The notes: a model not told the origin generated them from the sequence alone. DNA of 64,000 nt from Macquaria australasica (GCA_005408345.1 SEMN01000124.1:372001-436000), one strand, 5' to 3'. Counted from the stretch's first letter, positions 25,801-38,912 are shown. A program made the numbers and translations.

Positions 25801-28800
25801 AGGCACTGGCAGTTATAGTCTTGAGGAGAAGAAGATGGGTAAGAAACCAAATAGTGAGGTTTGGGTGCATGATACTTTTTCGTCTTTCTTGTTCATCAAG
25901 GGGTGCTTTTAAGTTACATTACAAAAAGCTGTCATGTCATTGGTTGCGCATTGAAAGGTCACGACAACTAAGGTCAAAGCTGAAACAGACTGAACTTTGT
26001 AAACTGATCTTCATGTGTAAAATGGGTGGAGTGCTGCTTTAAGGTGGTTAGATGAGGGCTCTGTACATGTCAGATGTGATCCTTTTTTAATTTTTTGAAA
26101 TCATAAAAAGATGTTTCCCACCCCCATGCATGTTTTCCATGCTTTATATCCTGAGCTGTATTAATACTTTCTTGTCACACAGTGGTGTACAAGTTGTTGT
26201 TTCTCAACCATGTACATATTTCACTAACAGAAGAGCTTCAGGAGGCTGAGCGCCGGCGTGAGGAGGGGGACTCATCAGCCCCTACAGTGCGTGCACAAAT
26301 CCCCTTCACAGCTTGCATGGCAGCCCTCAGCGAACCAGAGATCCTCACAGACTTCTGGAGCTCAGCTGTGCAGACCAAGACTACTGCTACCAAGTATGAA
26401 GAGAGATAGCCACACATACTGAACGTGATTAGTTGAAACAAATCTTAAGATGTATTTTATTAATATCAGCTCTTGTCTCATTTGTCAGAACGACCCGCTT
26501 TGCCTCTTTCCCCGACCACCTAGTCATCCAGATTAAGAAGTTCACCTTTGGCCTTGACTGGGTTCCCAAGAAACTGGGTGAGCCAAGATATTATTAAATG
26601 TTTGTGTGGAAAAGGTAGATGTGTTTCTTACTGTACACTCAAGTGTGTATTCCTAACAGAGTTGGAAATCTGGTCACTGGGACACACTAGGCCATAGTAT
26701 ATTCTAAAGGATTTTGTATTAAAACACCTGATACAAATACAGAAATTCACGTTGTAGAGGCTCACTGTCGTTTGTCTTTTATACCATGGCCACAGGCAAA
26801 ATACTTGTTCCTGATTGACTTGTCAGTGTCTGTTACTGCAAGTAATCACAGCAGCAGTACTGATGCTTAAAGCAACTGTTAAACTAAAATGAGCAACATT
26901 AGCCTTAAGAAGTTTAAGTCTGGTAAGTGAGAACGGTATTACCCCCAGTTAACACATACAGGCTCAAAGTGGCAGGCTCTATTGCCTCTCATAAGCCTAA
27001 AGCTTGTGGGTGTGTTGAGATGGTAATTTACATACTTGGCTCCAATTTCCTCCCGTTGTCACTACACTCGCGCACAACAAGTTAATTTCCTGAGTAAGGT
27101 GTTAACACACATCATTTTTCTTATTCAAGTCCCAGTAGCTCTTTAAAAGTTCAGTTGCAGAGATTTGGGAAGCAGTTGATGGCGATGATCAGCTTTTCCT
27201 CCATTTTGCTTAAAGTACTTTTATGTTGTTTGGTGGCGTAGAGAACAACTCTGTTTCCGTTTCATGGGGGAATCAAAATGAATGCGATTGTTTTTCTCCA
27301 GGTTGTCGCTTCTGCATGTGTTACGACTCCCAAGTTGGTCTTGGGGAGAACGGAGTATCGTAAGACTAGATGAAGACCATGAGGAGTCAGTTTGTTCCGT
27401 TTTTCAATCTTTTATTCACAAGTATAGAAGCTTAACTTTAACCGGCTCTGGCCAAAATGACAAACCAACTAGCCTTAAATAGAAATAAAACCACTATACT
27501 AAATAAACTACCCCAAAGAAACTCCCTATCAACACAAAAATAATAAACAGGAGAAAAGAGAATGGAACGAAAATGAGAGATTCCTGGAGAGGAGTTAAAG
27601 GTAGTAGTGAAGATACCAAAAAAACAACAACTTTTAATTCACTGATTAACTGAAGTTTGACAGTAGAATCACTACCTTTCTGACATTTACCTGACGACGA
27701 CAACGACAACATATAAAAGAGCTATGGATTGAGTCCCGACAAAATAGATCACAATGCACACATTCTTGGGGAATTTAACAGCATGTTGAGGACATTTACA
27801 AGTTGAACTTTTCTCAACTTCCCCATGTCTGGCGACTTTTGAGTCTTTAAGCAATAGTGGATGGCGCTAGCATCTTTTTCAAGGTCCAACTCACAATGAA
27901 AGTCATCCTGTAACGTCTCCAGTTATTGAGTCTGCATGTGTGAACAGGGATACGTTTGATAGTGTTCTCTCAAATGTCCTGATACAGGAAAACAATGAAC
28001 TTGGTATAGCAAACACCACTCCTCTTTGCCCTTCCTTGCTTATATATTGTGATACCTTGTTGTACATTATCATTTCTAAGAATACTGTCAACAATTTTAA
28101 TATAATGTGTGTGGAAAACAAACATTTGGACTACAGTGTGTTATTTGAAATGAAAAGTAGTTTTGAATGCTGTATGATTTTTCTGCTGCGCAGACGTGAG
28201 CATCGACGTCCCTGATACTCTGGACCTGAGCGCACTGCATGCAACTGGCCAGCAGCCAGGGGAGGAGCTTCTACCAGAGGTGGCCCCGCCCCCACTCATG
28301 ACCCCAGATGTGGAGGTTAAAGGTATCCTGGGTTCCCATGGCAACGAGGAGGACGACTCACTCTACTCCCCACTGCTGTGTTAGTCTGTCTGTCATTTCT
28401 GCTCTTTTCCTTCTTCCTCTGTGACGCTCTTATTTGTCCACCCTTGTTTCCTCCTTTTCTTCTTTTCTGCCTTTTCTGTTTCCTTGCGTCCTTCTGTTGC
28501 CTTTTTATTTGTTTACTTTTGCATAATGTGAAGTGATTTGAGTTGCATTTCATATTAAAGAAGCAATATCTTAATGGTTCTGTTTTTGGAGTATAGGAGT
28601 TGACGTTTCTATATATTATGTTTCATCATTTTGCCTTTTGTCAATTTTTTGAAGCTTTTATTAATGTTAAGTTAGTGTTCAAAATGGCTCAAAAACAGAA
28701 TGATGTTTTTCCTTTTGCAAATAATCAGTGTTTCCTCAAAAAATGAAAACCAGCAATCAAACAATGTGAAGTAAGTACATCCACGTAATTCAACTTTTTC

Positions 28801-31259
28801 CTCTCAACACATTCTCAGCTCCAGTTCTTGATGACTCCACTGTGTCCCAGTTATGTGAGATGGGATTCCCACTGGAGGCTTGCAGGAAAGCAGTGTACTA
28901 CACTGGGAACACTGGAATCGACGCTGCCATGAATTGGATCATGAGCCATATGGATGACCCAGGTGTGCAGAGCAGTGGGAATGTACAAGAAAGAAAATCA
29001 CCAATCAGTCTGACCGCTCCCCTCACTCTTAATTTTCTTGTCTTTCTGATTGGCTGCAGACTTCGCTGCCCCACTGGTGTTGCCAGGCTGCAGCTCCGGA
29101 CCCGGGACTACACCCACAGAGAGCCTCTCCGAGGAGCACCTGGCAACCATCGTCTCCATGGGCTTCAGCCGAGACCAGGCAACCAAAGCACTTCGAGCCA
29201 CGGTTAGAATCCAACTCTGTCCAGTTAGAGATTGGGATTTGACTAATTTCACACGTCACTAGTCTACCATGTAAGGTTTTGCCTACTGAATGAAACAGCC
29301 AGAAATTAGTTTAAAAAAGAATTGAGTACAATGTGTCACAGGACAAAGCACCGCTGATGAACGAGAGTAGCAGACAAAACACAGAAAACCTAACTCAAAA
29401 TTTCATTTTGGCTTTTAGTCTTTTACTGAAGCAGCTACAGAAAATGTTTAGGTGCAGTAATTTGTGGAAGTTTCATTTAGGTTAGTCTTTTTTCCAAAGT
29501 ATGCGCAAGATCTACATTTATATAATGTTTTGCCAGTTATTTGTCAGTGGTTCACTTTTACACAAGTGAATTATTTAGGCAAAGAGCTTCAGGTACTGGT
29601 TTGAGTGACCCTCAAAGCTCCACCCCACATTATCAAGGCAAGCAAAGCTTTTTTTCTGTGTTGATGTCTTGTCATTAGCTACAGTATCAGTCTCATGTTG
29701 AGTCAGAGAAAATACTTTCGCAGCATGGCTCTGCTCTAGTACCCTGTTGACCACTGCTGTTTACAGTTATGACGAAAAAATGAGCACCATCCGTGTTTCT
29801 ATAATGTGATGGCCGGCCGGCCTCTGAAGAAATTACATCAGCTGTCTTTGGCCGCCTGACTAGCCGTCTAACTATTGTAGCTTCTATTTGACCTAAAGCT
29901 CCATTTGTTGATATTCTCTACTAATGTCTCTTTTAACTGGTGTTTCTATCACAGAGTAATGTCGTGGACCGGGCTGTGGACTGGATCTTCTCCCACCTGG
30001 ATGACCTAGAGTCCATGGATGTTTCTGAAGGCGGTCGCTCAGCCGCAGAGAGCGAGGGTGGCAGGGATCCTCCGCCTGGGCCTCGTGTCAGAGACGGACC
30101 AGGCAGTGAGTGAGAAGGAGAAGGACGAGAGAGGAGGCATTCAAAATGATCATTACCTCAGAATGTCTCCTCACACATTAGTTGTAGAGTTGTATTCAGA
30201 AACATGAAATATAGATAGCAGCAACATTACCATCTCCTATTACCATCATAATTTCAAATTTTCTAATATATATATATATAATGTTAGAAAATATGAAATT
30301 ATTTTCTACATACATACATATATATGTATGTATGTATGTATTTATTCTAATTATATTTGAACTCATGGTTTCTCTCCTTTTATCCAGAGTATGAGCTGTT
30401 TGCGTTCATCAGTCACATGGGGACGAGCACGATGTGCGGTCACTACGTATGTCACATCAAGAAGGATCAGCAGTAAGTGTTTATCTGAACTTTTGTTTGT
30501 AACTTTGCTTGATGTTGCACTGTTTCGAAGCCTTAACGTGTCATTTAAAAGTCAGAGCAAGTCTCAGATCCTGAAAGAAAATTAATTTCATGCAGATTTT
30601 ATCTTTTGAAAGAAACAAAGAAAAAAAAAACAATCAAACAAGTTCCAGTCTCGTAACTTTTATGCTTTCTGTTCTCTAACCAATAGTTCATTTATTCATT
30701 AAATGTCTTTAAAAATTGTATTCTAATGTACTGAAGTAGCTGGTTTTATGGTGCCTCAGTAGGGGGCACTATACTCCAGGTCTGAACAATAATAGCTGCT
30801 GATGTGAACACAGTGCAAAGTATTAACCTGTCATACAACTGAGGGTTAAATGGTTAATATCCACTAAGGAAGAAAACACCAGATTTATTTTAGATATATA
30901 GAAATGATCCCTTCTGTACTAGTGGATGCTTCTTTGAACACAGAACTTAAATGACCTAAGATTGCTCAAAAATTACCATTATGTGTTCTAATATTATGTT
31001 GTTGGTCATCTGGAAAAAGCAGGTGTAACTTTACTCCAAGGGGTGGATATTTTATTTTGAAATGAAACCTGTTCATTGAGAAAGCCACTCTATTGTGTAT
31101 ACATAATCAAATCCATAAACAGTCACTTATCAAGTCGCTCACTAAGTGATTTCTCCGTTTCACAGGTGGGTCATCTTCAACGATCAGAAGGTGTGTGCTT
31201 CAGAGAAACCTCCCAAAGACCTGGGATACCTCTACTTCTACCGGAGAGTGGCTGAATGA
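19815..31259 (+). CDS. usp5: ubiquitin-specific peptidase 5 (isopeptidase T)
   Basis: Complete, 20 exons: 19815-19922, 20520-20648, 20813-20879, 20981-21108, 21542-21687, 22102-22286, 22601-22695, 23632-23825, 24108-24179, 25007-25094, 25254-25379, 25458-25611, 26231-26393, 26489-26577, 28194-28379, 28819-28962, 29060-29202, 29955-30105, 30388-30472, 31166-31259; 848 residues (human about 858). Order: N-terminal cryptic zinc-finger region, ZnF-UBP (about 190-290, with CDVCG, LCGRRYFDGSGGNNHA), catalytic core with Cys333 in NLGNSCYLNS, two UBA domains (about 650-691 and 716-757) and catalytic His808 in CGHYVCH. Known role: cytosolic thiol protease that disassembles unanchored polyubiquitin from the free C-terminal end. 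All joins keep phase. Intron 7 uses a GC donor. Exon 15 reads into TAG if its donor at 28380 (gttagt) is not used, giving a possible truncated isoform. Confidence 0.97.
27321..27932. mobile_element. insertion in usp5 intron 14, flanked by a direct repeat
   Basis: The 10-mer TCTGCATGTG (11 with a following T) is present at both 27311-27320 and 27931-27940, as a target-site duplication would be. The enclosed ~610 bp is AT-rich, carries no coding potential, and starts TTACGACTCCCAAGTTGG. Words resembling TGT..GACTC and its inverse GAGTCCCGACA sit at 27319 and 27731-27741, suggesting an LTR-like or inverted-repeat piece inside it. The class of element is not resolved. Confidence 0.35.
30270..30345. 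repeat. AT / ATAC-GTAT low-complexity block
   Basis: Two (TA) stretches around a fold-back: 'acatacatacatatata' followed by 'tatgtatgtatgtatgta', in usp5 intron 18 close upstream of exon 19. Confidence 0.7.
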
Positions 31260-31367
31260 GACAAAGGAGCGTTACACGTGGGGTGAACACACAAGACAAC
31301 ATACATAGTCGCGCCCCACCAAGCTCTTAAAAATGCCCTGGCACGCTTCACAACTGACAAAAGTGTA

Positions 31368-31373
31368 AATAAA
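31368..31373 (+). promoter_or_regulatory. polyadenylation signal of usp5
   Basis: AATAAA 109 bases after the usp5 stop codon. Further AATAAA words occur about 580-820 bases downstream, so longer 3' UTR forms are possible. Confidence 0.5.
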
Positions 31374-33655
31374 TCTCTGATTGCATATATACACAGTTAA
31401 ATAAATGGGTGCAGATGTACAGATAAGGTGTTGGGGGGAGGTTTTTCTTTTAGATCCACTGATTGCAAACCATGGGTCTGTTCAGAGAAGCAGATTCAGT
31501 TAGTTACCTGGACAACTATGCTGAGTAAAACTGAGAACCACCTGAAATCTGTTAAAACACCTGTTCCAAGTTTTACTCAGCAAACCTATCCAGATAATTC
31601 AGAAAACCTATTTCATGGAATAGGCTCCAGACATTACAGTGACTTTGTCGCTGAGTCCATTCACTCCTTATTAATAGGTATGCTTAGCTATCACCGTTAA
31701 TCTGTGTCCTGACTATTGATTTCCACTGCCGTCAGTAGTCACTGCCCCTCCCCATCAAAATATGTTGCTTCCAGCTCCCTCTTCTTTTATTGGACGATTG
31801 CTGCTTGGTGTCACCTGTTCAGCCCGGCGGCAACTCCTTCTCCACCCGTTTCAATGAGGAAGTAAAAACAGTTCAACATCCACGATGAGAGGAAATGTCA
31901 GTAAATCAAACAAATAACAGAAATCAAAATGTGTGTTACAAAAAGGAAATAAAAAAAGGTCAAAACACCAAATCAACTTGTTTTTTTCTTAAAAGTTTGG
32001 TGAGGGTTATATCTGGGTGATTTTTGGTTTATTTTGTTTTTATTTTGCAAACAAATCCTTTGTTACTTCTGATGTGACAAATAAAAGAATTGTCTTTCTG
32101 TCATTCTGCCTTTTTTTCTTTCTGAATGATTCCTCATGGAGTTTGTTTTCAGCTTACTATCACTTCTCTAATTGTTTTCCTTCTATCGATTTCAGTATCA
32201 TGATTCAAAGTGACACAATCCTACAAATTGTCAGTTTAACATATCATGGTTAATCCTTGTGTTCTTTTAAATAAGTGTTTTTAAGTCACTGTACAGAACT
32301 TTCCTCAGCTTCATGTAAAAACCGTGTACAAAATCCCAGGCCTAGTTTGCGAGAAAGCGCAGGCATGAAGAGCAAACCCACAAAGAGCTGGGGGTTGCAT
32401 TGGCCTACTACTTTCCAAAGTGCAGGTTTCTTTTTAGATGTCTTCCGCCTTCTTAAGTGTTTGCATCCTTGCGCTCTTGTGTTCGATAAAGTGAAGCACA
32501 GAGGATGAGGAAAGATTTTGGCCTTCAATAACAGCACAAAAAGACACAGCACTGGCTCAAAATTAAGGTAAGATCTCAAACTAGATCATGAGATCAAGTT
32601 TTATATTGTAAAATGACATGTTTGGATTTAATGTGACCATTTTGAAACCATTTTTCTTTAGTTCCGTAATGTAGTTGAAACATAATGACGGATGCACCAA
32701 TTCGATAACATATATTAAACATTTTGTAGGTTGCTATTGTCTCCTATATCTCTAATCATAAAATGTTTTAGAAACGTACGTGTAGGAGCCTAGAGTAAAT
32801 GCTCTTAAACAAACGTGAAGAACAAAAATGTGCTTAACCATAGCTCCAAGCCTGAAGTGTGTATATCAAGGTCAATCGGATTTTAAAGGTTACAACTATT
32901 CAGTGAGATGAAATATATTGATAATATGTCAACTTCAGACTTTTTAGATGAAGTTTGATACAGTTATCTAAAGTGTTAATTATCTGGTCAGATTGTAATT
33001 GTTCGGGCTATCCAAAATAACTAAAATACAAAGATTATATTTGTGGCTTTAAAATTAGAAATAGTTCAAATAAATGAGTATTTTAGCTTGCTGCAATTAG
33101 ATTATTAAACCTTTTGAAATCATGAAATATATCAAAAAGCACAGAGTGAGACAAAGAGTGATGAATAGCTTCTCAGGATTTTTATGAGAATTTCTTTGAA
33201 TCAGTTGCCTTCTTAGAAACAAAACTGCACAACAAAATTATTGCTTTTTTCTTTTCTGTTTTTTTTTTTAACAAACTTCTCGTTTGTGACGTAGGATCAG
33301 ATACATTTGGAACAGGCCCACAGCAAAGCATCTTAACATGCATTATTGAGCACGTTGATTAAATACAAAAGAGCCGAAACATATGCTGGAATTTTCCCAG
33401 TGACATTTGTTTCGGTTCAGTTTTACATTTTTAATACAAGAGATAGAGGAAGGAAGTAGAGAGCTAGCTTGGTGGTTAGGGATCACATGTTTCTTGGTGA
33501 AGTGCTCGTCTCAAACAGAAGCTGTGTGTGGTATCTCAAACCTGGAAATGCTCGCTTTCACACCCTGAACTACTGCATTCAATTTGTTTTTTTTAATCAT
33601 TTTGTCTTGACAGAAATGTACATTTATGTCTGTTATTTTTTCCCCCCTAGATCCA
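31374..33655. other. intergenic region usp5 to CD4-2
   Basis: AT-rich DNA with no recognisable exon. The end (33640-33650) is a pyrimidine-rich acceptor ending in CCCCCCTAG just before the CD4-2 start codon, so a non-coding leader exon and the CD4-2 promoter probably lie somewhere in this stretch. I could not place them. Confidence 0.4.
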
Positions 33656-34824
33656 ATGATCAAAATGAAGACCATCATGTGGTTTGGGTTTGGTGAGTGA
33701 ATATACTATTATTGTAAATAATCCTTTAAAAGAAAGAGTTGCCAGTAACCTAGATCCAAATATGGCCGTTTACATTTACAAGACTTTTTTTTATCTACCT
33801 GGGAAAATGGCTGCAGTTGTGTTTTATTCATCCCAGGTGCCTACAAACTCCCTAAATTCCACCTGAGAAATTGTCCTTTAACTTTAAATTCACTATGTCA
33901 GTCTCCAATGCAATAACATCAACTCTGTCTTTGTCTTAAAACACAGAGTATGTGGAATTCTCCTGTGACTATATCATACTAAATGAGCTTCATGAATGTG
34001 ATCCTCTCTCTTCAGTGCTGGGTGCACTCTGTGCTGCAGGCAAAGTGATCATTACAAAACAAGGGCATAAGACCACGATCCAGTGTGAGGTCAGCAGCTT
34101 CAACAACCTGGTGTGGAATCATGGAAATAACCTTATTATTAAAGTTAATGGGAGGACTGGCTTCGTCGTCAAAGGTATAAACAGACAGACCGTACACATT
34201 ACCTGGAGCAGAATATATTGTTTTAAAATATTCACTTGCTAATTACACTACATGTATTTTCTGCATTAGGGACAAGTGACATTACGGGAAGGTCAATGTT
34301 GAAGCAGGGGAAGAATCTGGAGATCTTGAGAGTGAAGGAAGAAGATGCTGGAGAGTACACTTGCGTGGCAGATGGGACATCTCAACAACATACACTTCTT
34401 GTGGTCTCAGGTAAGCAGAAGACCCAAGAAAAATGTATTGGTAAATAATTCTTAGCATCGCATGGAACACAGAGTGACTGGGGTTTATCTCATCATTACA
34501 TTTAGGATTTTAATTTAGAGAAAAAGTAAGTGCATATTAAATACTATTAAATACACTTTGGTGATTCTCATTGCATTGTGTTAAATGAAAATACTCCCCA
34601 TTTACACCTACAGCAATTAGATTAATAAAAGATTTTAAAATACACCAGTATTTGAAAAAAGTCGTTTGATGTGAATTTCAAGCAATTTCCTATCACAGGT
34701 CAGTTTTATAGACAAGAATAATTTACTTAATGATTAAAGTAACTTTTGAAGAATTTAATTAAAAAAAATAATTTTAGGCCTTTAATGCAAAAGATTAAAA
34801 TATATTAAATACGAATCAACTGTT

Positions 34825-34866
<42 letters not shown>

Positions 34867-36538
34867 TACAGTAGATGCCTTAAAGGGGTATTCCAGTTTA
34901 CTGTCGCATCTTTATAAAACGGGGATTCACAAGAGACATTTTTAAAAAATGGTCAAAATATCCTGATTCTTGTCCCTAGTATGCCTCAAGCTCCAAAATC
35001 ACTAGATCCTATTTTTCCCAAAATTAAACTGGATAATGTCTTCTGGTAAACTTCCACATCTTTATCTTAACTCCCCTCCCACAGATTGTAAAATACAGGC
35101 CTCCTGTTCAAAATTTGTAGTCTCCAACCCTATTTTCACAAGCTGAGCACTACTTCTTGTGATGTAAAAACTGACCTCCATGTGTCTCCATTTGTCCATC
35201 AATAAGTACCATGATATATTTTCATCATGTCGAGGTTTGTCACGTTCCTAATGATCTGGATGAAGTCCCTTGTTCAGCATGGCCTCCCCTTCCTCTTTGT
35301 GATTCTCACTGTGTCCTCGCCCCCGTCTGTTGTCCCTCCCTGTGTCAGTCTCGGCCAGCCCCCCTAGTGATCTCCAGCTGGGTAGTGAGGCTACGCTCCA
35401 GTGTCAGGTAAAAGGTCTGGACCCTAGCTCCACGGTGCAGTGGATGAGGCCAGATGGAAGTCCACACGCAGGGTCACAGACAGTTCATCTCAAACCTGTG
35501 GCTCACTCAGATGCAGGGTCCTGGGAGTGTACGTTCTCCCTTGGCGGGGAGAGGTACAAAGAGAGTTTAGAAATCAAAGTTCAAGGTAGGACACTAGCTT
35601 CTACCACAGTCTTTGCATATGGTTCTTACCACAACAAAAGCTACCTATGTGGCTACTGGCAAAAGCAAGATGTGCTGTGTTTTTTCTTTCAGAGCCTAAA
35701 ACATCTGCACCAGTCATTTCTCAAGACTCAAAGGACACCATTAAACCAACCTGCCCCAACTGTGCGTACTGCTTGTGTTTGTTTGTGTAAACCTTCTGAC
35801 TGTGAGCACATATTGCCAGAAGTGATTCTTCACCGGATGTGTCATTGATTCATTATCTTCGCTTTCTGCCATGATCTGTTTTTGTGGCTCAACCAGGTGT
35901 CACTGCACCTCCATCCAATACTGCTCTGCTGCTGGAGCTCAGCTGGTGGGTGTGGGTTGCAATTGGAGTTGGCTGCCTGGTTGTGGTTCTCCTGATAGTC
36001 TTTGTCATTGTCTTGTGTCAGAGGATCAAAAGAAGGAAGGTAAGTAAAGAAAATCATCCAGGGAATCTTCATATGCTGCTTTGGAGATTGAAATTGGTAG
36101 GTGGGATGAAGGAGGACGGGTTACTGAAGCAAACCAAAAAATTCTAATGTGATTTTTCTTTTCTGCTATAGAGAAAATTGCAGAAGATGAAGTATGACCG
36201 CCAGCTACTGAAGTCCAAGCCGTACTGCCAGTGTAACTGGTAAATGTTCTTAACTTGCTTCTATCTAGTAAAAGAATTACTTTATCCCCTCTCCAGTAAT
36301 CTCTGTTCACTTTACAGATGCTTTCTAATAGACTTTATTCACTTTATATTAATGACAGTTTGACCTTCATTTTCACTGTGCCTTTTACCAAGTACTTCAT
36401 TATTGTGCCGTAATTAGTGTGAAAACTTCTCCTCTTCTCTCTCTTTATCACAGCCCAGCAGCTGGAGCAAAACCGCAGCAAGGACGCCGGAGAGAGAAGC
36501 CATCAGCCCTCCCTCTGCAACCCCTGCTAATGGAGTGA
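33656..36538 (+). CDS. CD4-2-type co-receptor, two Ig domains
   Basis: Complete: exons 33656-33692, 34016-34174, 34270-34410, 35349-35585, 35693-35761, 35897-36039, 36172-36239, 36454-36538; 312 residues. Signal peptide (MKTIMWFGFVLGALCAAG), one V-like domain split over two exons as in CD4 D1 (Cys in TTIQCEV, and DAGEYTC), and a second domain in a single exon (LQCQV ... SWECTF). A short stalk with TCPNC and a TM helix (about 233-254, WVWVAIGVGCLVVVLLIVFV) follow. The tail YDRQLLKSKPYCQCNC keeps the order dileucine then C-x-C seen in tetrapod CD4 (RLLSEKKTCQC), the clasp for Lck. Known role of the family: MHC class II co-receptor on helper T cells. LAG3 is rejected because it lacks C-x-C. The start could be the ATG at 33656 or the in-frame one at 33665. 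Teleost genes of this kind are called cd4-2 or CD4REL. Confidence 0.9.
34829..34862. repeat. CA microsatellite
   Basis: 17 perfect AC units in the CD4-2 intron between domains 1 and 2. Confidence 0.95.
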
Positions 36539-36539
36539 C

Positions 36540-36670
36540 ATGAAAGACAGATCGAAGAAAGGAGAGATAGACAAAAAGAAAGAGAGGGAGGGAGGGAGGG
36601 AGAGGAGGAGAAAGAGAGGAACAGATAGAGATAAAGAGAAAAAGAGAGAGCGAGTGAAAGAGAACCCCAG
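36540..36670. repeat. GA-rich purine tract in the CD4-2 3' UTR
   Basis: About 130 bases of nearly pure A/G on the plus strand (for example 'agagagggagggagggaggg') beginning immediately after the CD4-2 stop codon. It would lie in the mature mRNA. Confidence 0.8.
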
Positions 36671-36718
36671 TGTGAATATGGCATGAATGTAAATGGGCTT
36701 TTGAATGCACTTGATGAA

Positions 36719-36724
36719 AATAAA
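36719..36724 (+). promoter_or_regulatory. polyadenylation signal of CD4-2
   Basis: AATAAA about 180 bases after the stop codon, just after the purine tract. Another AATAAA is present near 37068. Confidence 0.5.
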
Positions 36725-37562
36725 AATCAAATGTAATGATGTGGGCACTTTGAGCTTTTTCACCAAATGTAACCAGTGAACTGAATGCAAATAGGCTCTC
36801 CCACTGCAAGAGAGAACAGCAACAGTCTGTACTTATGTTTTACATTTATGCAGCATATTAACATATTAAGCCTATCCTTACATACAGCCTTGTCAACTTC
36901 TAATGCACTGCCTTCCATCTTAAATTTGATCCTGCTTATCTACATATATTTTCTGTCTTGTGTTTCTGTGTATTTGATTTGATGTTTTTGTATACTTTAT
37001 TTCTGTACCTGCTGAATGAAAAGATTAGAGTACTATATTGAAATTGTATGTCTTTTTCGCCTCAGTCAATAAACTATTAGTATACCTAACTGCAAACTTT
37101 GCTCAATTATTTCTATCCTCATATGACAGAATCACAAACAGTAAAGCTGAATGTGCATCGTTTCCTGTGAATCCCCTGTGCATTTTAGGTCATTTTAAAA
37201 CTGCGGGAAAGATGGTCTCTGCCAATAACAATAAAAGCTACTTTATAGAGAGGTAATTACTGACAGGATACATTAAATGGCTATTTCAAGAAAAAATGCC
37301 AACCAAAAGTAGTATCAAAAAGGGGTTTAAACCAATAAAAATGTTGAGCATTATAACTTTTACCTTGTTCAGTATAATATCGAACACTGTCTTTACTCTT
37401 TTAGGCCATAATATGCTTTAAACTGTGCCTGCATTGGTTCAGAAGCTCTGAATTCCCCACAACTGGTGCAGTACAATGCAGGTGTTGACACCAGTGCAGC
37501 GCTGCATGTAATGAAACACACAGTAAACACCTGTTTCACACAGTAGCACAAGACCACCAACA

Positions 37563-37604
37563 ACATACATACACACATACATACATACATACATACATAC
37601 ATAC
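37563..37604. repeat. CATA tetranucleotide microsatellite
   Basis: Tandem ACAT units with one CACA variant. Confidence 0.9.
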
Positions 37605-37699
37605 TTATTTGTATTTAAGAGTGAAAAAATAGTTTTTTCTTATATGATTCTTCATATTTTGTAACATGAACTGACTTTACAAAACTTCTACATGATGTG

Positions 37700-37701
<2 letters not shown>

Positions 37702-37738
<37 letters not shown>
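37702..37738. repeat. GT microsatellite
   Basis: Perfect TG units followed by a short GA run. A second short GT run lies at 37811-37831. Confidence 0.95.
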
Positions 37739-37748
<10 letters not shown>

Positions 37749-38853
37749 TATCTGTAATCCATTTAGTACATAACAGAAGGATGGGATCATAGTGGTGTCT
37801 GACTTCCTCTGTGTGTGTGTGTCGTGTGTGTGAGAGTATGAAAGAGACGCCTACAGTGCAGCCTACCAAATGTCAGAGCTGAACTCATCGCTGCACTGAG
37901 AACATCACATGTGAGTACTCGTAAACATACTGTATATATATACTCAGTATTCTACTTGTTAATAGTTGATTTAAGGGATACTCTTACAGAGGGAAGATAC
38001 ATAAGTCAGGATAACAATATGTCTGTGTACGAGGGCGCAAATAGTTTCTAGTAATACTGACAAATCTCCCAGACGCTGCCTGAGATCCGCTCTCGTAGAC
38101 AGAAGCAAAGGGTTCACCGAAGGGCAAGGCTGTAGTACTCAAATCTGGTCTCGTTCAAGGCCACATTTTTAAAACTCTTTGTCTTGTTCCACATGCTTAT
38201 TGATTTGTCCTGGCCATGGTCTGGCTTCGTCTGTCTCGTTCGTATTTTGCCTCAGAAACTGACACAAATTATCTCAAATAGTCACAAAAAAATGATGAGC
38301 CAGAATATCTGCAGTGTTCTGGCTGAATGCCTTGTGATATTTGGATGATAAAAACACAGATGAATTGGATCAAGTCAAACAATGTTGAACGATTTCCTCT
38401 TTGTTTTATCACTAGCTTTAAATAATAATAATGATAATGCATCAGTCTCGATCTATGGATTTGACCTTCTATGGGGCTTGTTTCAGATTTTATTAGTCTT
38501 TGTGTTGTGCTGTTCCTCACGACAACCCTGAGAAGGATTTCAAAATCTCAAATCAGAAATACCTAAAATAGAATCCTCGGCTCCTCAGTTTCTTGAAGTG
38601 TAAAGTTCAAAACTTATGCAATAACGGCGTCAACATTTACTTGATTTTGCAATCGTTAGCATTGATGGGGTGCTATGCGCAAGCAGCACACAAACTAATT
38701 GTGTACTTACTTACTGTACTTAATCTCTGGAAATATAGGAAGTATGAAACCCAGGAGATTGTGAATCTTCCTCTTAAAGAGTCAGCTGTTGCTAAGGGAC
38801 ACTTTGTGGCCTGCAAACATGAAAACAATGACTGGTGCCGCTTTTTAACACCA

Positions 38854-38856
<3 letters not shown>

Positions 38857-38910
<54 letters not shown>
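38857..38910. repeat. TA dinucleotide microsatellite
   Basis: About 27 perfect AT units, able to form cruciforms. Confidence 0.95.

Positions 38911-38912
<2 letters not shown>

Noticed and set aside
28380..28384. TAG after LLC as the end of usp5
   Set aside because: The spliced reading (PLLSPVLDDS) restores both UBA domains and the catalytic His; TAG is used only if the intron is kept.
33656..36538. LAG3 as identity of the two-domain gene
   Set aside because: The C-Q-C clasp and dileucine are CD4 features, and the LAG3-type KIEELE motif is absent from the tail.
36414..36809. Minus-strand frames rich in Leu/Ser/Phe
   Set aside because: Antisense of the GA-rich CD4-2 3' UTR.
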